Below, one piece after another: positions 34,579 to 42,248 of a stretch of DNA of 50,333 nt (positions are counted from its first letter, which is position 1; every line of letters begins with the position of its first letter). Below the pieces are notes generated by a model. The model was not told where the DNA came from. It ran no database searches and saw only the letters and a program-made list of their open reading frames with translations. Location of the stretch: assembly GCF_022548875.1 (NCBI RefSeq), contig NZ_JAKZEW010000033.1:1-50333 (forward strand), read 5' to 3'. The position numbers were made by a program, and so were the translations under genes. This stretch comes from Glycomyces sp. L485 (GTDB taxonomy: Bacteria; Actinomycetota; Actinomycetes; Mycobacteriales; Micromonosporaceae).

Positions 34579-34635
34579 TCAGCGTGTACAACGAGCCCGC
34601 GCTCAAAAAGTGACGCGAACTCAGAAGTTTTTCGC

Positions 34636-35110
34636 TCAGGAGTCGATGAGGTCCTGGGCGCGCTCGATATCGGCCCGCATCTCCTCCTGCCAAGCGTAGG
34701 TCTCGGCCTCGATCGCGGCATACTGCTCGGCGTGGGCCGCTTCCCAGGCTTCGGTGGCCGTCTGCCGATAGCCGGTCTCGTCCCCGCATTCGGCGAAGTC
34801 GACGGCGATGTCGGCCTCGTAGGCCCGCTTGTCGTCGAAGTCTGCGGGGATGTCGTCGGGGAGCGCCGGGGCCTCGGGGATCTCCGTCTCGCCCTCCGAT
34901 TCGAACGACTCGTCGATGCCCGATCTCCCGTCGAGGTAGAACCGCAGGCCGTAGGAGGCCGTGTGGAGACGGCCGTCCTCGGCGAATCGCCACTCGCCCC
35001 TGCCGCGCTCGGCCACGCAGGCGAGGAGGTCCTCGCCGACGGCGGCGGTGCGCTCGGCGAAGGCGTCTTCGATAGCAGTGCCGTCGATGCTCGGGGCCTC
35101 GGACCTCCAA
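34636..35110 (-). pseudogene. Truncated tandem copy of the acidic lipoprotein gene
   Basis: This is an open frame of about 155 codons homologous to the C-terminal third of the upstream gene (35210-36412). The last 74 residues align without gaps, with about half identical by hand count, and share DIxxDxxxKxAxExDxAVxF, ECG, TGYR and the terminal QDLIDS. There is no in-frame start codon at the 5' boundary of homology, no signal peptide and no lipobox. The frame is open back into the 3' end of the upstream gene in a different phase. I read it as a 5'-truncated duplicate. Its uninterrupted frame suggests recent loss or some route of expression. Confidence 0.65.
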
Positions 35111-35169
35111 GACCCGCCGGAGGGCCCGGGGCGTTGCAGGACTCGTTCGGCCTTGTCCCCGGTCGCGCG

Positions 35170-35198
35170 GTCCGGGCCGCGCGAGGCGCGGCCCGGAC
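35170..35198 (-). terminator. Terminator between the lipoprotein gene and its partial copy
   Basis: The perfect 13-base stem GTCCGGGCCGCGC / GCGCGGCCCGGAC with a three-base loop starts about a dozen bases after the lipoprotein stop. No T-run follows, as is common in high-GC actinomycetes. Confidence 0.6.
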
Positions 35199-35209
35199 GT
35201 CGTCGCGGC

Positions 35210-36412
35210 TCAGGAGTCGATGAGGTCCTGGGCCTTGGCGATGGCCTCGCGCATCTGCTCCTGGTGGGCGAACATGTCCTCTTCCATGGCGAGGTAGTGG
35301 TCGAGCTGAGTCTCGTCCCAGGCCCTCTCGGCGGCGTCGCGGTATCCGGTGGACTCACCGCACTCGACGAAGCCCACGGCCATGTCGATCTCCCAGGCCT
35401 TCTTGCCCTCGTAGTCGGAGGGGACGTCGGCGGGAGGCTCGGGGGTTTCGGGCGCGTAGCCGTCGGCGTAGACCATGCTGGCCTCCTCGTCTTCGAAGTA
35501 GACCGGTTCGAAGTATCTCCAGATCAGCAGTTCGCCCCACTCGCTGAACTCCCAGTCGCCGTAGCCGGCCTCGGCGATGCAGTCGAGGAACGCGTACTCC
35601 TCGTCCTGGACGGCGGCGCGGTAGGTCAGGCTGAGCTCTTCCCAGTCCGCTTCCTCCTCGGGGCCGGAGGGGCGCCACTCCCAGTAGGTGTGGGTCCCCT
35701 CGCCGCCCTCGTCGTTCGTGACCTGCCGCGGCTCGCCGTAGAGGGCCTCGATCATTTCGAGCTTGCAGCCGCCGGGCTTGGGCTCGTCGTAGGATTCGCC
35801 CTCGACCTCGAGTTCGCCGTCGGACTCCTCTTCGAGGAGTTCCTCCTCGTAGGGCTCGCCGTCCTCGAGCCCGTCCTCGGGATCGAGGGTCCAGGAGTAG
35901 TACTCGTGGGCGTACTCGTCGCCGTAGTAGGCGGAGTACCAGTCGAACTGCTCTTGCGGGGAGAGTGACTCGAACTCGGAGTTGTCGACGTCGTCGAAGC
36001 CTTCCTCATCCTCGCCCGACCGCTCGTCCTGGTACTCATCGGCCTCGCCGGACTCCCAGGCCTCTTCCGCGTTGCTCCACTGGCCGAAGCCCCACTTCGC
36101 GGCGCTGTCGGCTTCGGGCAGGAACGACTCGTACGGGTAGTAGTCGGTGAGGGACTCCAGCTCGAAGGCCTCCCAGGTCTGCATCTCCCACTGGTCGTGG
36201 ACGGTGTGGCCCTGCTCTTCGAGGCAGTTCTGGATGATGCGGTACTCGGCCTCGGACAGGTCGGCTTCGAGGCCGTAGGTCTCGTTCATCAACTCGACCA
36301 GGCGGGTCTCGTCGCCGCCTCCCTCGTCGTCACCGCCGTACACGCCGCAGGAGCTGGTGGCGACCAGCGCAGCGGCGCCGAGGAGCGCTGAGGCTCGCTT
36401 CCCTTGTCTCAT
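35210..36412 (-). CDS. Acidic lipoprotein of unknown function
   Basis: This is a 400-residue protein. The ATG at 36412 has GGAGGG nine bases upstream and opens a lipoprotein signal (MRQGKRASALLGAAALVATS) with the lipobox ending at Cys22, so it should be anchored outside the membrane. The mature protein is very rich in Glu, Asp, Tyr and Trp. Four further Cys (in QNCLEEQG, GGCKLE, LDCIAEAG and VECGESTG) suggest two disulfides. I do not recognise a family. A truncated tandem copy follows. Direct repeats lie just upstream of its start. It interrupts the usual rplL-rpoB neighbourhood. Confidence 0.75.
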   Translation of the reverse strand: MRQGKRASALLGAAALVATSSCGVYGGDDEGGGDETRLVELMNETYGLEADLSEAEYRIIQNCLEEQGHTVHDQWEMQTWEAFELESLTDYYPYESFLPEADSAAKWGFGQWSNAEEAWESGEADEYQDERSGEDEEGFDDVDNSEFESLSPQEQFDWYSAYYGDEYAHEYYSWTLDPEDGLEDGEPYEEELLEEESDGELEVEGESYDEPKPGGCKLEMIEALYGEPRQVTNDEGGEGTHTYWEWRPSGPEEEADWEELSLTYRAAVQDEEYAFLDCIAEAGYGDWEFSEWGELLIWRYFEPVYFEDEEASMVYADGYAPETPEPPADVPSDYEGKKAWEIDMAVGFVECGESTGYRDAAERAWDETQLDHYLAMEEDMFAHQEQMREAIAKAQDLIDS

Positions 36413-36445
36413 TTCGGGCTTCCCTCCGGGTCCTCGTTCGTCTTC

Positions 36446-36472
36446 CATGGAGACGTCTTGACATGGAGACGT
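36446..36472. repeat. Tandem 11-base direct repeat upstream of the lipoprotein gene
   Basis: CATGGAGACGT occurs twice with five bases between (start-to-start 16). The pair lies 34-60 bases upstream of the lipoprotein ATG. Two copies at this position suggest binding sites for a regulator of this gene. Confidence 0.55.
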
Positions 36473-36714
36473 GACCAGTGCCCGGTTTCGTTGCAGGTGC
36501 CTCGAGTCGTTACATATCCGATATCTAGAGGTTATGGGCGGATGAGGGATGTTCCGCCGAATTCATGGAGATGCCCGGGCCGCGCCCCATCTGCGCGACC
36601 CGGGCGGTACCCCGATTCATTCGGCCGACGGCGCCTTCGGGCGCCTATGCGGAAGACGCCTGGGGAACCGTGAATCGTTGCAAGCGGATCGGAGTTTTTC
36701 TCCGGGCACGAAAG

Positions 36715-36754
36715 AACCGGGGCCGCTCCGCCTTCCGGCGGTGCGGCCCCGGTT
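36715..36754 (-). terminator. Terminator of rplJ-rplL
   Basis: A 12-base stem, one mismatch, a further 5-base stem and a four-base loop form a long GC-rich hairpin 46 bases after rplL. On the minus strand it is followed by CTTTCG. Confidence 0.8.
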
Positions 36755-36799
36755 CGCACAGGGCTGGGAGGCCCCTTCTGCGGTCGCTGAGCGCGGCTC

Positions 36800-37180
36800 C
36801 TACTTCAGGGAGACCGTCGCGCCGGCGCCCTCGAGGGCTTCCTTGGCCTTGTCGGCGTCTTCCTTGCTCGCGCCTTCGAGGACGGCCTTGGGCGCGCCTT
36901 CGACGAGCTCCTTGGCTTCCTTCAGGCCGAGGCTGGTGATGCCGCGGACTTCCTTGATGACCTTGATCTTCGACTCACCGGCGGACTCGAGGACCACGTC
37001 GAAGGTGGTCTTCTCCTCGACGGCCTCGGCACCGGCGGCCGGGCCTGCGGCGGCGACGGCGACCGGGGCGGCGGCGGTGACGTCGAACTCTTCCTCGAAC
37101 GCCTTCACGAACTCGGAGACCTCGAGAAGGGTCATCTCCTTGAAGGTCTCAAGAAGCTCTTCGGTGGACAGCTTAGCCAT
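36800..37180 (-). CDS. rplL: 50S ribosomal protein L7/L12 (bL12)
   Basis: This 126-residue stalk protein recruits translation GTPases. It has an N-terminal dimerisation domain ([16 protein letters not shown]), an Ala/Pro hinge and the C-terminal domain with [14 protein letters not shown]. It lies 34 bases after rplJ with AAAGGAAA as ribosome binding site. Confidence 0.98.
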   Translation of the reverse strand: MAKLSTEELLETFKEMTLLEVSEFVKAFEEEFDVTAAAPVAVAAAGPAAGAEAVEEKTTFDVVLESAGESKIKVIKEVRGITSLGLKEAKELVEGAPKAVLEGASKEDADKAKEALEGAGATVSLK

Positions 37181-37214
37181 GGTGTTTCCTTTCTAAAGTC
37201 TGTGGCCGGCGGGG

Positions 37215-37754
37215 TTACTCCCCGCTGGCCGCCTTCTTGTCTTGCAGCGCCGCACCGAGACGCGCCACCTGCGAGGCAGGGGCGGCGAGGACGGCAGCGG
37301 TCTTCTGCGCGTTGGCCTTGAGCGCACCGGCCAGCTTCGCGAGGAGCACTTCGCGCGACTCGAGGTCGGCGAGTCGGGTGATCTCTTCGACGGAGAGGGA
37401 CTTGCCCTCCATGAATCCGCCCTTGATCACCAGGGCTTCGTGCTCTTTGGCGAACTGGCGCAGGCCCTTCGCGGCTTCAACCGGGTCGCCTTCGATGAAG
37501 GTGATCGCGGTGGGGCCGGTGAACAGGTCGTCCAGACCGGTAACGCCGGCCTGAGTCGCCGCTCGCTTGGCAAGGGTGTTCTTTGCGACGCGGTAGCGCG
37601 TCCCCTCGCCGAGGGAACGCCGAAGTTCCTGCAGCTCTTCGACGCTCAGCCCGCGGTACTCGGTGAGCACGGCGGCCGACGCGTTCGAGAAGCGGTCGGT
37701 CAGCTCGGCGATGGCGGCTTGCTTGTCCGCCGGGTATTCCTGTCGTTCAGCCAT
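37215..37754 (-). CDS. rplJ: 50S ribosomal protein L10 (uL10)
   Basis: This 179-residue stalk base protein binds L12 dimers through its C-terminal helix. I chose the ATG at 37754, which has AGGAGGGAAAC upstream. Typical segments are [20 protein letters not shown] and [13 protein letters not shown]10-L12 usually represses its own operon through the leader, and such a leader is visible here. Confidence 0.96.
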   Translation of the reverse strand: MAERQEYPADKQAAIAELTDRFSNASAAVLTEYRGLSVEELQELRRSLGEGTRYRVAKNTLAKRAATQAGVTGLDDLFTGPTAITFIEGDPVEAAKGLRQFAKEHEALVIKGGFMEGKSLSVEEITRLADLESREVLLAKLAGALKANAQKTAAVLAAPASQVARLGAALQDKKAASGE

Positions 37755-37960
37755 GTTTCCCTCCTTTCTCGGCTGATGCATCCCCAACCGTCACGGGGGC
37801 GACAAAAAAGGCGCCCCCTCGGGACGCCTCAGCACTTGACGGAGGTCAACCGGTAATGGCCGACACCATGGTCGCTTCGAGTCGCCCTACGTTGGTCCCG
37901 GATGGTTTACAACCGCGCGAGGCGGTGACCTACGGTCTTCGGGTTGTGGAAAACGAAGCA
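37755..37960 (-). promoter_or_regulatory. L10 (rplJ-rplL) mRNA leader
   Basis: The 200-base leader on the minus strand contains a CCGAAGACCGTAGGTCACCG segment that resembles the known L10-binding leader of other bacteria. An intrinsic terminator (37804-37828) follows, about 50 bases before the rplJ start. The arrangement suggests feedback by L10-L12 through transcription attenuation. Assignment to the Rfam L10_leader family is from memory of the motif. Confidence 0.6.
37804..37828 (-). terminator. Attenuator in the L10 leader
   Basis: An 8-base-pair stem with one G-U pair and a three-base loop is followed directly by six T on the minus strand. It is the cleanest T-run terminator in the window, yet it lies upstream of rplJ and inside its leader, so it must be conditional. 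Confidence 0.75.
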
Positions 37961-37969
37961 AGCTTATCA
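37961..37969 (-). promoter_or_regulatory. Extended -10 element for rplJ-rplL
   Basis: TGATAAGCT on the minus strand fits an extended -10 (TGN-TAAGCT) just after the rplKA terminator and before the L10 leader. No good -35 is seen. Confidence 0.35.
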
Positions 37970-37982
37970 GGGGAAACGAAGA

Positions 37983-38012
37983 GGCCCCGGCGCAGGAGCC
38001 TGCGCCGGGGCC
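37983..38012 (-). terminator. Terminator of rplK-rplA
   Basis: A perfect 13-base stem (GGCCCCGGCGCAG / CTGCGCCGGGGCC) with a four-base loop lies 15 bases after the rplA stop, followed by TCTTCGTTT on the minus strand. Confidence 0.8.
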
Positions 38013-38027
38013 ACGTCACACTCGCCG

Positions 38028-38726
38028 TTACTTGGCGGCCTTCACGGCCGCCGGGTCGACCGGAATGCCCGGGCCCATCGTGGTGGTCAGCGTGACCTTC
38101 TTGACGTAGACGCCCTTGGAGCTGGCCGGCTTGAGTCGCTGCACCTCTTCGAGGGCGGCGGCGTAGTTCTCGGCGATCTGCTCGGACGAGAAGCTCGTCT
38201 TTCCGATGATCAGGTGCAGGTTGGCGTGCTTGTCGACGCGGAAGGAGATCTTCCCGCCCTTGATCTCGGTGACCGCCTTGGCGACGTCCGGGGTGACCGT
38301 GCCCGTCTTCGGGTTCGGCATCAGGCCGCGCGGGCCCAGGATCCGCGCGATCCGGCCGATCTTGGCCATCTGGTCGGGCGTGGCGACGGCGGCGTCGAAA
38401 TCGAGCCAGCCTTCGGAGATCCGCTTGACGAGTTCGTCGGAGCCGACCTCGTCGGCACCGGCCTCGACAGCGGCCTCGGCCTTGTCGCCTTCGGCGAAGG
38501 CGATGACGCGGACGGTCTTGCCGGTGCCGTGGGGCAGGGAGACGGTGCCGCGGACGAGCTGGTCGGCCTGGCGCGGGTCGACGCCGAGGCGCATGGCGAC
38601 CTCAACGGTGGCGTCGAACTGCGTCGGCGAGGTCTCCTTGGCGAGCTCGGCGGCCTCGGTGGGCCCGTAGAGCTGCGTCTTGTCGACCTTCTTTGCGAGG
38701 TCGGAGTATTTCTTGCTGCGCTTCAT
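38028..38726 (-). CDS. rplA: 50S ribosomal protein L1 (uL1)
   Basis: This 232-residue protein of the L1 stalk represses rplKA in many bacteria. I chose the ATG at 38726 ([16 protein letters not shown]) with GAAGGA upstream. The signature [22 protein letters not shown] is intact. It follows rplK by 57 bases. Confidence 0.97.
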   Translation of the reverse strand: MKRSKKYSDLAKKVDKTQLYGPTEAAELAKETSPTQFDATVEVAMRLGVDPRQADQLVRGTVSLPHGTGKTVRVIAFAEGDKAEAAVEAGADEVGSDELVKRISEGWLDFDAAVATPDQMAKIGRIARILGPRGLMPNPKTGTVTPDVAKAVTEIKGGKISFRVDKHANLHLIIGKTSFSSEQIAENYAAALEEVQRLKPASSKGVYVKKVTLTTTMGPGIPVDPAAVKAAK

Positions 38727-38783
38727 GATCCATCCTTCGGATGTCGTGGTGAGGGCGAGCGCTCGCCCTTCCACAGGGTTGGC

Positions 38784-39212
38784 TTATTCGACGGTGATGC
38801 CCATGGAGCGGGCGGTGCCCGCGACGATCTTCGAGGCGGCGTCGAGGTCGTTGGCGTTGAGGTCGGGGAGCTTCTTCTCCGCGATCTCGCGCACCTGGGC
38901 CTCGGTCACCTTGCCGACCTTGGCCTTGTGCGGCTCGCCCGAGCCCTTGGCGACGCCTGCGGCCTTGAGCAGCAGCTTCGCCGCCGGCGGGGTCTTGAGG
39001 ACGAACGTGAACGAACGGTCCTCGTACACCGTGATCTCGGCGGGCAGGACCTCGCCGCGCTGCGATTCGGTGGCCGCGTTGTAGGCCTTGCAGAACTCCA
39101 TGATGTTGACGCCGTGCTGACCGAGGGCGGGACCCACCGGCGGAGCCGGAGTGGCCTGGCCACCCGCGAGTTCCAGCTTGAACGTCACAACGGCCTTCTT
39201 GTTGGGAGCCAT
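38784..39212 (-). CDS. rplK: 50S ribosomal protein L11 (uL11)
   Basis: This 142-residue protein of the GTPase-associated centre has the typical Pro-rich [19 protein letters not shown] and the C-terminal RNA-binding domain ending ARSMGITVE. The ATG at 39212 has GAAGGA upstream. A leader hairpin precedes it. Confidence 0.97.
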   Translation of the reverse strand: MAPNKKAVVTFKLELAGGQATPAPPVGPALGQHGVNIMEFCKAYNAATESQRGEVLPAEITVYEDRSFTFVLKTPPAAKLLLKAAGVAKGSGEPHKAKVGKVTEAQVREIAEKKLPDLNANDLDAASKIVAGTARSMGITVE

Positions 39213-39237
39213 CGTGTCCTTCTCTTCCTGGGCTGAC

Positions 39238-39256
39238 ACGGGGCGTTGAGCCCCGT
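39238..39256 (-). promoter_or_regulatory. Hairpin in the rplK leader
   Basis: ACGGGGC and GCCCCGT pair around five bases, 26 bases before the rplK ATG and about 50 bases after a TACCCT -10 candidate. It is a possible L1-binding site for feedback on rplKA, inferred from position only. Confidence 0.4.
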
Positions 39257-39371
39257 CTTTGAATGGCGCGCGCCCGCGACCAGCAGGCACGCAACTTTTC
39301 TAGGGTACCCTGCGCACCGCCGCGGACGGCAATGGCAGGTGTGAGCTGTAACCGAGCCAACTCATGGCCCG

Positions 39372-40127
39372 CTACAGCTTGGAGACCTGGTTGAAGTTCA
39401 GTTCGACCGGGGTCTCTCGCCCGAAGATCGAGACCAGGACCTTGAGCTTCTGCTGCTCGGCGTTGATCTCGGCGATCGTGGCGGGCATGGAGGCGAAGGC
39501 GCCGTCGACGACGGTGACCGACTCGCCTTCGGTGAAGTCGACCTTGATCTCGGGCTCTTGGGAGGCGGCCTCCTCAGAGGTTGCCTCGGTGGCCGGCTTC
39601 TGCTCCGGCGGCAGCAGCCACTGGATGACCTCGTCCAGCGGGAGCGGGCTGGGGCGGTCGGTGCGGTCGACGACGCCGACGAAGCCGGTGACGCCCGGCG
39701 TGTTGCGCACGACCGAGTAGGACTCGGGCGTCATCTCCATCCGGACCAGCACGTAGCTGGGGAAGACCTTCGCCTCTACCTTGGACCGCTTGCCGTTCTT
39801 GATCTCGACTTCGGTGTGGGTGGGGACTTCGATCTGGTAGATGTAATCCTCCATGTCAAAGGACTGGATCCGGTTCTCCAGGTTCGATCGGACCCGGTTC
39901 TCGAAGCCGGCGTAGGAGTGCAGCACGTACCACTCGCCGGGCGCGAAGCGCAGCTTGGCGCGCAGCGCCTCGGCCGGGTCGATGTCGGGCTCGCCGCTCT
40001 CGGACTCGACCTCGGCGGTCATGGTCTCGACGGCCTCGAGGTCGGACTCCTCGTCGGCGCTCGCGCCCTTCGCCGCGGCCGCCTTGGCCTCGGCGTCGAT
40101 CTTGAAGGCTTCGTCGAACTCAGACAC
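39372..40127 (-). CDS. nusG: Transcription elongation/antitermination factor NusG
   Basis: This 251-residue protein starts at GTG. An acidic N-terminal extension (about residues 1-60) precedes the NGN domain ([14 protein letters not shown] to about 165). A Glu/Ala/Pro-rich linker (about 170-195) and the KOW domain ([18 protein letters not shown] ... [18 protein letters not shown]) follow. The extension and linker are typical of actinobacterial NusG but make it longer than the E. coli protein. It works with RNA polymerase and S10, both encoded here. Confidence 0.97.
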   Translation of the reverse strand: MSEFDEAFKIDAEAKAAAAKGASADEESDLEAVETMTAEVESESGEPDIDPAEALRAKLRFAPGEWYVLHSYAGFENRVRSNLENRIQSFDMEDYIYQIEVPTHTEVEIKNGKRSKVEAKVFPSYVLVRMEMTPESYSVVRNTPGVTGFVGVVDRTDRPSPLPLDEVIQWLLPPEQKPATEATSEEAASQEPEIKVDFTEGESVTVVDGAFASMPATIAEINAEQQKLKVLVSIFGRETPVELNFNQVSKL

Positions 40128-40355
40128 GCTTGGCTCTCATTCCGGCTCTTCCCCGCACCCGCGGGGATCCACAATTCTCTCTTGACTGCGGTGAACGATC
40201 CGCAGAATCACCCGGCTTCTCGTAGGTCGCCGCGGCTCCTTAACAGGCACGCGCCGGCAGAGCCAGCGCGCGTTATACCACTAGAGTAACTGGTGGCCCG
40301 GACAAGGCACCTCAGGCACCTCGGAAACGGCGCGGGTCACGCCTCGAAGGGGAGC

Positions 40356-40637
40356 TTAGGAGTCGGCTCCGAAGGCACGGCGGATCAGGTCGCCGAAGAG
40401 CAGGTCGAGACCGCCGATGTAGGCCATCATGATGCCGACGAAGACCAGCACGACGATGCTGTAGGTCACCAGTTGGCGGCGGGTGGGGTAGACGACCTTG
40501 CGGAGCTGCTCGACGACCTCGCGGAGAAAGCGTCCCAGCAGCTTGAAGGGGTTGCGCCCGGGCCTTCCCTCGCCGCGCTTGGGCGTGGGACGACCTTTGC
40601 CCGCGGTCGTGTCGGAGCGGCTGGTGTCGTCGGCCAC
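40356..40637 (-). CDS. secE: Preprotein translocase subunit SecE
   Basis: This 93-residue membrane protein starts at GTG with GGAGGA upstream. After a basic, Gly/Pro-rich cytoplasmic tail comes the conserved LREVVEQLRKVVYPTRRQL amphipathic helix and one membrane span (VTYSIVVLVFVGIMMAYIGG). It precedes nusG as usual, though with a spacer of about 230 bases containing a TATAAC -10 candidate for nusG. Its partner secY is not in the window. Confidence 0.97.
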   Translation of the reverse strand: MADDTSRSDTTAGKGRPTPKRGEGRPGRNPFKLLGRFLREVVEQLRKVVYPTRRQLVTYSIVVLVFVGIMMAYIGGLDLLFGDLIRRAFGADS

Positions 40638-40725
40638 GTCGGCTTCCTCCAGGGTTCGTCGGCTGAGTGAACGTCAGCGTCTTCTGCGTGGGGCACTCAG
40701 AACCGGAGCATACCGTACGTGCCGA

Positions 40726-41238
40726 TCAGGCCTCGCTTCCGTCGCCGTGGTCCTGGGCGGCGCGGCGCGCCCTGAGGCGGGCGGTCCAGCGTTCGCCCAT
40801 GCCCTGGACCTCGTCGAGCCAGAACTGCATGAACTCGGCCGTCTGCTCCAGGCGGTCGCGGCCGGGGCCGGGGGGCAGGGTGTCCATGCCTTCGAGCGCG
40901 AGCGACTTGTAGCGCTCGATGAGCGGGGAGCGTTCGAGGATGATCGAGCCCCAGATGTCGTCCTCGTTCAGCTGGTACACGTCGGCTCTGGTGCCGGGGC
41001 GCCGTCCCTTGAACAGCAGGCCCATGGTGGTGAGTTCGCGTACGGCGCCGGAGATGGCGGCGAGGCTGACGTCGAGGCCGTCGGCGAGTTCGGCGGCGGT
41101 GTAGGAGGCGGCGTCGTCGGCGAGGATGTAGCTGAAGACCCGGGCGGACATGCGCTGCACGCCGCTGGCGATGAGGATCTCGGAGAAGCGCTCGACGTAG
41201 TCGAGGAGGTCGGCGCGTTCTCTCAAGCGGTCCGGCAT
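40726..41238 (-). CDS. GbsR/MarR-type winged-helix regulator
   Basis: This 170-residue regulator has a winged helix-turn-helix (about residues 25-95, with SYTAAELADGLDVSLAAISGAVRELTTMGLL) followed by a helical C-terminal region likely for dimerisation. I chose the ATG at 41238 because GGGGGA lies seven bases upstream; an ATG two codons earlier sits inside that site. It is divergent from a drug-exporter-type ABC pair and probably represses it, which is a common arrangement. Confidence 0.82.
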   Translation of the reverse strand: MPDRLRERADLLDYVERFSEILIASGVQRMSARVFSYILADDAASYTAAELADGLDVSLAAISGAVRELTTMGLLFKGRRPGTRADVYQLNEDDIWGSIILERSPLIERYKSLALEGMDTLPPGPGRDRLEQTAEFMQFWLDEVQGMGERWTARLRARRAAQDHGDGSEA

Positions 41239-41290
41239 CGTCATTCCCCCTAGTCAGCGGCCTTCATCGTATGCCAACCGATCATACATT

Positions 41291-41313
41291 TCACAACTTT
41301 ATGAAATTTGTGA
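41291..41313. promoter_or_regulatory. Operator in the regulator-exporter intergenic region
   Basis: Arms TCACAA and TTGTGA lie 11 bases apart, with nested TTTCA/TGAAA arms, in an AT-rich patch. The element ends 12 bases before the exporter ATG and would overlap its promoter. It is a good candidate site for the divergent GbsR/MarR-like protein. Confidence 0.55.
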
Positions 41314-41325
41314 TAGCTTCTTGGG

Positions 41326-42246
41326 ATGACCTCAGTCATCCACACCGAGAAACTGGTCAAGCGCTTCGGCCACGTGACCGCGCTCGACGGACTCGACCTC
41401 GAAGTCGCCGAAGGCCAGACCCACGGCTTCCTCGGCCCCAACGGGGCCGGCAAGTCCACCGCAATCCGCGTCCTGCTCGGGATGCTCAGAGCCGACGGCG
41501 GCGCCGCCCGCCTCTTCGGGGCCGACCCGTGGAGCGACGCCGCCGAGCTCCACCGCAGGCTCGCCTACGTGCCCGGCGACGTCGCCCTCTGGCCCGGACT
41601 GTCCGGCGGCGAGACCATCGACGTCCTCGGGCGGCTGCGGGGCGGGATCGACAAGCGCAAGCGCGACGAGCTGCTGGAGCGCTTCGACCTCGACCCGCGC
41701 AAGAAGGGCCGCTCCTACTCCAAGGGCAACCGGCAGAAGGTGGCGCTCGTGGCCGCCTTCGCCGCCGACGTCCCGCTGCTGCTGCTCGACGAGCCCACCT
41801 CCGGTCTCGACCCGCTCATGGCAGCCGTGTTCAACGAGTGCGTACGCGAGGTCGCCGCCGAAGGCAAGACCGTGCTGCTGTCCAGCCACGTCATGAGCGA
41901 GGTCGAGGCGCTGTGCGAGAAGGTCAGCATCATCCGCAAGGGCGTCGTCGTCGAGTCGGGGACGCTCACCGAGATGCGGCACTTCACCCGCTCGCAGATC
42001 CACGCGACCTTGAAGAACCCGGTCAGAGGACTCGGCGACCACGAAGGTGTCCACGATCTCAAGGCGGACGGCCTCGACGTGCGGTTCCAGGTCGACGCCG
42101 GGGCGCTCGACGACGTGCTCACGCAGCTGGCCGTCTCCGGCGTGGCCGCACTGACCTGCGAGCCGCCCTCGCTGGAGGAGCTGTTCCTGCGCTACTACGG
42201 CGATGAACTGGCCTCCAGGGGCCTCGACAACGGCAACGGGGACTAG
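41326..42246 (+). CDS. ABC exporter ATP-binding protein
   Basis: This 306-residue ATPase has Walker A GPNGAGKST (37-45), signature YSKGNRQK (131-138, the form common in daunorubicin-type exporters) and Walker B LLLLDEPTSG with Asp155 and Glu156. A C-terminal extension of about 90 residues follows. No ribosome binding site is visible before the ATG, so the transcript may be leaderless. It is followed two bases later by its permease. Confidence 0.92.
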   Translation: MTSVIHTEKLVKRFGHVTALDGLDLEVAEGQTHGFLGPNGAGKSTAIRVLLGMLRADGGAARLFGADPWSDAAELHRRLAYVPGDVALWPGLSGGETIDVLGRLRGGIDKRKRDELLERFDLDPRKKGRSYSKGNRQKVALVAAFAADVPLLLLDEPTSGLDPLMAAVFNECVREVAAEGKTVLLSSHVMSEVEALCEKVSIIRKGVVVESGTLTEMRHFTRSQIHATLKNPVRGLGDHEGVHDLKADGLDVRFQVDAGALDDVLTQLAVSGVAALTCEPPSLEELFLRYYGDELASRGLDNGNGD

Positions 42247-42248
42247 CC

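Larger units (their letters stand above)
33533..34635 (-). other. Long gene-free region upstream of rpoB
   Basis: This stretch of about 1.1 kb holds no convincing gene. The rpoB-proximal 250 bases carry the promoter (33748-33776) and a leader with a palindromic hairpin (33656-33671). The rest, up to the lipoprotein gene fragment, is GC-rich with open frames of Arg/Ala-rich low-complexity translation on both strands and an inverted repeat at 34558-34578. Confidence 0.55.
36413..36799 (-). other. Lipoprotein gene upstream region and rplL terminator
   Basis: This 387-base spacer has no gene. It contains 11-base direct repeats close to the lipoprotein start (36446-36472), an AT-rich patch around 36515-36535 (ATATCCGATAT) where a promoter could lie, and the rplJ-rplL terminator (36715-36754). 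Confidence 0.55.

Noticed and set aside
40638-40725. Possible tRNA-Trp upstream of secE
   Set aside because: Many bacteria have it there, but I found no cloverleaf, CCA anticodon loop or T-loop motif in this spacer or in the secE-nusG spacer.
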